This document shows positions 48,701-57,700 of a stretch of 64,000 nucleotides of DNA, piece by piece. Where the stretch lies: assembly GCA_964036665.1 (NCBI GenBank), contig OZ038526.1, forward strand, positions 34,658,001-34,722,000. The letters run 5' to 3'. Source of the DNA: Gordius sp. MW1. Taxonomy: Eukaryota; Nematomorpha; Gordioida; Gordea; Gordiidae. Below the pieces are notes generated by a model that worked only from the letters and a program-made list of their open reading frames with translations, searched no databases and had not been told where the DNA came from. The position numbers were made by a program, and so were the translations under genes. How positions within the stretch are numbered: position 1 is the first letter of the stretch; each line of letters opens with the position of its first letter.

Positions 48701-51700
48701 GTTTGAGGCTTAGAAAAAAACTAAAAACTTATTATTGTTCAATGTAAAATTCTCTATCAACCCCCCCCCACTTATTGATCAAGTAGTTAAATATTACACT
48801 TTTATACACAATTAAGGTCGAGCGATACAATAAAAAACTCTAGCCCAAAATATCAATTATCACCATACCGTAATTTCACTCTTTTCCACCACTATGTGCA
48901 AGTAAATCTGTTCGAAGGAGCCAACGTATTCCACCTCGTTAGTTGTTAGGTTCTTGACGGGGCGAATGAGACGAGAAAAAGTGGAAAATATAAAAAAGCC
49001 GGGGAATTGGGCATTGAATTCTTTGCGACGGATGAAGACTATTTCCAAGTTGTAAGGCAGCTTGAAATAATTTAGGATAAAAATAAATAATTTTAATTAA
49101 GTTATATTGAAAATTTGTATTTTAGGGAGTTATTGTAAAATGTATGATTTCCAATCATTGGCGGACTGTTTCAAACATCAAGACTCCTTCGTTTGCAATT
49201 TAAAGATTAGCTTTCTGCAATAAAATGCATTTAATATATCAAAAGTTTCCCACACCGAAAAACTCAAACTCAATCATAATTAGTAGTGTGGTAAGAACGG
49301 TTGGGTTTTGTTTGGTAGACCGTTAGTTTTAGTCGACTAAACTTAAACAAACCAAACAAAGGTTCGGTCAAAATACCTTTGGTCCATATAAGCGAGTAAG
49401 AAAAACAGACCAAAAAACCTTTGCTTTATGTGTAGGCAACTAAAATCAAAGGTCGACCAAACAAAACACACCCGTTTTTACAACACTTCTATTCATGGGC
49501 GTAGGAAGGGGGGGGGGGGCGGCCGCCCCCCTTCCCCCCTAAATGAGAATTTTTCTTTTTTTTCAATGTAAATTTTTGTAAAAATTGGAAAAAATAGGGT
49601 TTCGCCCCCCCCCTAATTAGACTTTTGAACTTTTTGCCTCCCCCTAATCCTAAACCTGGCTACGCCCTTGATTTTGCCCCTCCTTGAATAATTATTGCTC
49701 CTATCTAATTCTAAGCTGGCTACGCCCATGCTTCTATTTAACGACTAAATCCATACTTTTGATAAACAAGTGGTACACGTATAACAAAATAACCATAAAC
49801 ATTACTTGGGCAATCTCTTAAATATCTAATTTATTTTGATAATATATAGGAGTGTTGTAAAAAGACCTGGGTTTTATTTGGTCGACCTTTGGTTCAACTT
49901 AGACTAACGGTCGATTCTGGTCTGTTTTTCAAATTTTGACTAAGCCTAGAGGTCGTCGACTAAGAAAAACAGACCAAAAAACCCTTCGGCCTGTTTTTCT
50001 TAGTCGACTAAACAAAATCCAGGACATTTTACAGCACTAGAATCTAGTTTCCGTTTACTGCCATAATTTTTTAATGGATTGAAACAAACAAATTAAATTA
50101 CGATGGCTATCCAGGTAACGAGAGTCATTAAATTAAAGATGAATGCAATAATAATTCCGATGATTTTGATCAATTGGCCAAACTTTTGTTTAAAAATTTC
50201 CTAATCGCTTTTAGTTTTGTGAATAAACCTTTAAACATTTCTTATAAGAACGAGATAAATATCGTTAGCACACTAAAACTTTCAAAATAAATCATTGAAA
50301 AACTTTATATTATAGTTGTAACAAGCAAGCCTAACATTAACTACTCATGGGAATATAGGAAATATTCCCGAAAAATGATAAAATAAACTTTAAAATATCT
50401 ACTTCAAGTAGCGATTCTAGCTGAGATTGAGGGTTTTCCGATTTTACGAGCGTTTTTTTGCGCTGACTCTTGAGCGTTCTTAACCGGGTTTCGAGTAAAG
50501 ACGCTGCAGGTTCGGGCACCCAACCCACTAGTTTAGAATCCAAAAAAACCGGGTAGTGGTAAAGTCCGGTATGACGCTCGGAGGGGACACCAAAATTTTG
50601 CTAAACCCCGTTTGTTGTAAAAAAAATAAGGGTAATGAGTCCAAAAACAAGAATAATAAAAAAAAATCAATTTAGGGGTAATACTTTAATTAAAACTAAG
50701 AAACAAAAATAAAGTCTTTTAGGATTTATAAGTGTTTATAAGTGATAGATAAAAAATATGATTAATTAGTTAACAAAGAATGCCATACTTTGTAGACATT
50801 ACAATTTAGAAGGTAATAAAACTAACTTGTAAACATAGTGAATTGTAAAGGGTTATACGTAGAATCTCTAGGTGCAATTCCTTTTTTTTACAGAAAACTA
50901 AACTAATTGAATCACTAATACTATTGTGTCGATTTCAAAAATACCTAAAACTTTGTTATATAATGCCACAAACTATGATTAGCAAAGTAAGAAAAATTTC
51001 AAAATACTAACTTTTAAACTAACGCGTTTACTATGAAATTCGGTGGAAAACGATATAATCAGATAACACCATTTCCAGATGTTAAGTCATGCTTTATCAA
51101 GTATCTTATCTAAAACTACAACTAATATTCTTTTAGATTTTTTTGATTAATCATTGTATAAAATACATGCCAAAACATATTTAACTTTGATCGAAATTGG
51201 ATTTTGCAATTTTCATACTGATTTTCTGCTTATTAAAAAAATAACGGAGAAACAAACTAAGACGTCCTCCCATTATATGTGTTTTAACGAAGGGAAAAGC
51301 ATCCAAAAACAAGTCAAAAATCCATCAATTTTAATCGAAAATGATTGCCAAAAAATTGCACTAAAACCTTGTTGCTTGGGTCTAGCTCCAAACTTTGATC
51401 GGGTAATTTACAGGAGTGGCCGGGATTAATACAGTCCGCTTCTTGTTTAACGAACATAACGCAACGTAAACAACCTAGGATTCGCCTGAAAAATTCATCG
51501 TACGGAATGTAATCAAGCTCTTCTTTGTGGTCTTGCGGGGCGGGTTCTGCTTTGGTCGCACTAAAAGTTACGCGCCGGTTCGTGGCGTCTTGAGATTGAG
51601 CCAACGACTTGAAAGATACCGGAGAACTCACGATCTGCATATATACAAAAAAATGAATTTTAATTTTTGGATAAAAATATTTTTTCAAAAATTCCAACGA

Positions 51701-54700
51701 CATGTATGAAATTTGGCCTATGGGGCTACATAGCTTTGTATAAAAACGGGGGATTTGTATTGATAACGTAAGTATAGGGAAATGGAACGCAATATTTCGG
51801 GAACTTGCCCATCTTCAGGAAAAAAAATGAATAAATGAAAGGAGAAGATGAGGTCTTAAAAAATAAAAATGAAGTAAAGTGAGTATAAACACGCTTATAT
51901 AGAAATAAAGACAATAAAAAATTACAAAAACTTTCCCTCTACTTACGTTATCAATCCAAACCCACCGTTTTAATACAACACTATTCATATAAACAGATTG
52001 ACAATTCTAGATTATATAGCTTATATACTATTAAATTATACGTTAATATGCAAGAATTTTGTCATTCGTTACTTAGCACATAATTTAGCCTTCATTATGT
52101 GCAATCGGTATTTTTAAAAAGTTTTTAGCTTTCAAAACCTCCAGCTAAACATTAGCTAAGATATTTTTCAAATTATTACCAATAAATACATATATAGGTG
52201 ATAAAGCTTTTGCTCTCTGCATATAAATAAAACTAAAAAATAGCAATATCACAAGCCACGTTTTTTATTATAACATAATACATTTTAACTAGTATTGTGT
52301 TTTTTGTTTTTTGGTTTGTTTTCTTAGTCGACCTCTAGGTTTAGTCAAAATGTGAAAAACAGACCAGAATCGAGCGTTTGTCATGGTTGAACCAAAGGTC
52401 GCCCAAACAAAACCAGCCGTTTTTACAACACTAATTTTGATCCATTTATTTTAAAAATGTATAATGTGTAAATTAAACTAACGGACAGATCACAGGTAAT
52501 AAATACACTGTTGGCAGTAAAAATTTCGTGATCTTAGATTGAATAATCCAAAGAATCCCTGATACAAGATCAATGTTCCGAATTTTTAACGTTACTTTTT
52601 GTAGCTTATAATTACTATCTTCCCATTAGAATCCTGAAGGGCAAGAATTCGGCTCTAGACAAATAATTTCTACGTTAAACGTAAGGACCCTTCTATGGTA
52701 ACAATAATTTCGCAAAACACTTACTAAAAATAGAATGATAAGCCCATCCGATGACACTTATTCTTGAGGCTACCATTACATTAAATTTAGTACCATTCGA
52801 CCAGGACATGAGAAATTTTTTTTCTATTCATAACCCAGCGCCCCACCAAAATCAAAAAAAATTCAATATAACCAACCTTAACTCGACCTATAATACAGTT
52901 GAAAGCACGACACCATATTCAATAGCCTAATTAATTCCTAGAATAAACCAAGCTTTTTGTAAATTATATAATTACTAATTCTTTTATATTAAATGGTAAT
53001 TATGATATAAGGTATTTTTTATAAATAGAATATTTAAGCCCTTTTTATATATGAAACTTTATTTACGTTGGCGCATTTGACCATATCCATGTATGACGTT
53101 ATAAATTTGGGTATGATTGACATTTTAATAAGTGTCAAAACGTATAAAACAAAAATACTGGACTATCTTATCACTTAGGGGTTTAAAAAATAGTTTAAGA
53201 CCTATTCTCAGACCTATCAAATATGAACAGAAATTTTTATACGGACTTGTCTTAATATCGGATTCAGATCCAAATCGCGCGAATTTATCTTTGTCTATCC
53301 GATTTAATTTCATGGGTTAAACTCGGTTGTAATTATTAATATTTTGTTTTTTGATAGATAAAAACGTTTTTTTTGTTCATTTCAACTCTTGAGATTAAAT
53401 TTCAACTTTGCTGATACCTAAAAATTTAAAAACATACAACATTTAACCTTACGAAAAATTATGCATCTTACAAAATCGCTGTTATGTTATGCGTCTGAAA
53501 TGTAAATCTGCTGTAAATTCGGAGTTAAGACACGGCTATGTTTTAACCCTTACAACGATTTTTGCTGAGCAGCAAAATCCGATATTAAGACAAGCCCTAA
53601 GAATCGGTCAAGCCGTTTAGGTGGAGTTATATTACAAACACCGTGACACGAACATTTTATGTAATAGATATACATAAAAACACATATATAACAGGAAGGT
53701 AAAAATTTGGTAGATTTATTAACTTCGCAATTGGCTGTTATGTGGTTGAGAAGACCACAAGGAGCTCCATCCGGGGTGTGGACGGCACAGAGATAACCCC
53801 AAGAATCTGGTGTGAGTTTACGTATGCTAGATATGCGGGTTTTAGCGAAGTGAGAGCCCCGATGTATCGAACGAAAATGGCTGAGGTAGCGGAGATAATT
53901 GATTTTCTCCGCTATTATAGTAAAGCCAGCCGTCTAAACAGTGCACACAAGGGATGAAAATAATATATGTAATAGTGTTGTAAAAACGGCTTAGTTTTGT
54001 TCATGGTCGATCTTCGGTTTTACTCTAATGGTCGATTCTGGTCTAATTTTCAAATTTCGACTAAGGCTAGAGGTCGACTAAGAAAAACAGACCAAAAAAG
54101 AAGGTCGACCAATCAAATCCCAGCCGTTTTTGCAACACTTATATGTAGAGTCATTAAAGTTATTCTATATTAAATAGCTTTAGGAAATAATTATGGCAGT
54201 TTATGCTTGTCTTTGGTGAACCTGACTCACGGCAAGGTTATCATTTAATGGGTCCGGTTAAATAACAAGTCTAAGAAGGGGAAATCTTAAAAAGTTATAT
54301 AACACGGTTTTTTCTTATACAAAAAAATTTAAACTTTTTCAACTTTGTTGACGTAATATTTAGATCCTTTATGCGTTGATTACTGTGTTAATTTAGTGAT
54401 TTAATTCTTGGTTATAATTTTATATCCTTAAGAATTTAGAGGGACTCTCAAAATTATCTGCTTGTTTTTCTTAGTAGTGACCTAAACTGATCAAAGAAGT
54501 GTCAAATTAGAGTGCCTTTGGGATGATTAGTTGAACAATTTTAAAATTCTAATAAATTATTTTAAAATTTCGATCCTAAAGTATAAAATTTTAAGGGCTA
54601 GAAGTAAAGTGTAAGTAATCAAGTCAACCCTAAACGCATAGCCTTATCGTACGAAATAGTGTTGGAGTGGAGCTCACTCAATGAACACTTTAACATAGCT

Positions 54701-57700
54701 CTACTCACATGGGCATAGGCAGGATTAGAAGTAGAGAGGGGGACAATAATTATTTAGAGAGAGGCAAATGATAATTTTTTGAAATTTTAGCTATAATTAC
54801 AAAGAATTTATAGATTAAGAGGGGGGCAGCCGCACCCCCCCCCCGCCACCCCCTGGCTACGCCCATGTCTGCACATTCTTAATGCTTCAAAAAACGAAAA
54901 AGGGCTCATTAATTTACTTGTGAAAAATTTTCTTAAAAATTTCTACATAAAAAAATAAATATTATGCCCCATAATAGTACGGCTGAGTTTTGTTTGGTCG
55001 ACCTTTCGTTTTAGTTGTCTTTAGACGACCCCTAGGCTTAGTCGAAATTTAAAAATCAGACCAGATCGACCGTTATTCTTGGTAGAATCAAAGGTCGACC
55101 AAACAGAACCCAGCCGTTTTACAACACCATGCCCCATAACTGCTTACTTGTTGAATGGAGGTTGCTTCCTTAAGCACCAAGTTACCGGTGGAGTAAAAGT
55201 ATTCTATCGGTCTAGTGATCGGGCTAACGCTAGATAAGCATTGAGAAATCAATTGGGGAGCCAATAATTCTTCGTAAACGGATTTTATCGCAATTGGAAG
55301 AATCACAGCCTTCAGGAGTAAACATATATTGGAAAATTGAAGAATCATTTATTGGCGAGGAGAAATATATAGTAATAAACGACGAAAAAGACAGACAAAT
55401 ACATAATGTTAACGATAAATTTTTTTGAAAGGAGTTAAAAAATTCCCTGTATCTGTTTGTCGCACTAATTGGATTTATTGCGTTATGTTTAGAAATATCA
55501 TGTGTTATATATATATAAAGACAAATATTTTTTCATCAGAATAATGGCTTACTTCTTTAATATCTTCCGTTGATTCTTGTTTAAGAGGAGTAGCCAAAGC
55601 CCCACTCGTTCTTGCCCCTTTATATAAGAAAAAAAGTTAAATATTATAAATATTTGGAAAACATTACAAAATTGCTATTCACATTTACAAATAGTAGTGC
55701 CGATTTTCTGTCGTATAAAAAAAGATTCACGATTATCATAGGATAGAAAAAAAAATTTGTTTTCCGAATTTTTACAAATAATTTTTAAGGCTTAAAGGCC
55801 GAATATTGTGAGAGTCGCAACGGGACTATTGAATATAAATAAAGTTTACTCGTTAAAAATTACTTAATGATTTCTTAAACGCGTTTACAGCCGCTTAACT
55901 GTTTATAAATAACTTAGTCAGGTATGTAATCAAAAGCTTTATCAATAAGAAAGTTAACTTTAAAAATCGTCTCGTCTGAGAAAGAAAGTGGGATGGAGAG
56001 AGTTCCAAATTTTTCATTCTATTTCGCTGTAAAAAAGTAATCGTTAAAAACTCTTGTCTTGTATATATATGTCAACGAATTTAATAAAATTCACTTAAAA
56101 AATCACTTAAAAAATAGACGAGGGATATGGAATCAACATAAGCATTTAAGTGGCCAAGATATTACGTAACTTCTTACAACAACAAAAAAGAAAAAATGAA
56201 TCTCTCGTACCGTTATCCTTAGTTTTGGGAGTCTTTTTAGCTGACAAATCCAGTTTTTTGAGCATAACCATTTTGAGTTTTTGAAGCCAATCCGTGAGCT
56301 TTTGCTTGAGCAGGACGAGAAAAATTTGGCCGGGCAGGAGTACTTCTTGCATCATAGGACCATCTACGGTTTCGGGCATGCAGCGGTGTTTAGCGAAAGC
56401 GAATAGCTTGCGCGTCATGTAGCAGAGAAAGTAAAATTTGTCCATGCCCTCTTCTAAATTGATCAACAAGGACTGCCTGTGGATAAGTTATAAATTCAAT
56501 AGCTACCATCCATGGGCGTTAGAGAAGGGGGGAGGGGCAGCTCCCCCCCCCCCTCTAAATCCAAACATTTGTTGAAATTCATTAAAATTATGGCTAAAAT
56601 TTCAAAAAATGATCATTTTGCCCCTCCCTAGATCATTATTGTCCCCCTCTAATTCAAATGCTGGTTACGCTCATGTCTGTATTAGACACAAACACGACAT
56701 TTATGATATGGAAATGCCCTTTTTACTTAATGTAACGTTGAGAAAGAATTGTTAATTTCTTATTTAAACATGAGGCGAATAAAAAAAAGTCCTAGTAATT
56801 AGAAAATATCATCATAGTTCCTCTCTTCCACAACAGGCCGAAGAATAGCGAAAGCTTTATAGCTTTGTGACCACACGAATTCTAGTTTTTAACTCAGCAA
56901 AAAGTTGGTGAAATATCTGAATTTACGAGAACATTTTTATAACCCGCACATCGCTGGTAAACGCTTATATATGTACTAGTGTTCTAAAAACGGCTGGGTT
57001 TTGTTTGGTCGACCTTTGATTTTAGTGGACTAAACATGCCCAGATCAATGATTTTTTGGTCCGGTTCTCTTAGTCCGACCTCAAGGCATAGTCGAAATTT
57101 GAAAAACGGACCACAGTCAACATTACCAATGGCTTTTTGGTCTGTTTATCCTTAGTCGACTTCTAGGCTTAGTCAAAATTTGGAAAACGCACCAGAGTCG
57201 ACCGTTAGTCATGGTTAAACCAACGGTCGACCAAACAAAACCCAGCCGTTTTTACAGCACTACTATGTACGAGTCACTACTAACTGTAGCAAATACTGGC
57301 CCAGAATTTCGTTTTCAATCTCCTTTAAATCGGGTTTTCCATCAATGGCCGCCCCCGTCCCGGCTGAAGTTTTGAGATATTTTTCCACGTTAACCGGGTG
57401 CAGGAGAGCTAAATGCCGATTGATACTAGCTAAAATCTTTTTCCTGAACTGAGACCCGATCAGGCACAAGGCTCTTTGTGCCTCTGAACGGATAAATCCA
57501 ACTTTGAAATTCGGGCCCAAAGATTCGTGGGTTGCGGCTGACGCCTTTCTCAACATGTTCAAACAACAACTACGATAAACCTTTTCTTCGTTACCGTCCA
57601 AACTGGTGCTGCCTTTGGACAGCTCGCCAAATAATGCCTTGTCCGTCAGGTTGGATAAAGCCTATTCAAGAAGGCAATACATAAATGTTTTATTTTATCT

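Noticed and set aside
53742-53957. 71-codon plus-strand frame
   Set aside because: Antisense shadow of POLR1B exon 11, which encodes the [12 protein letters not shown] block.
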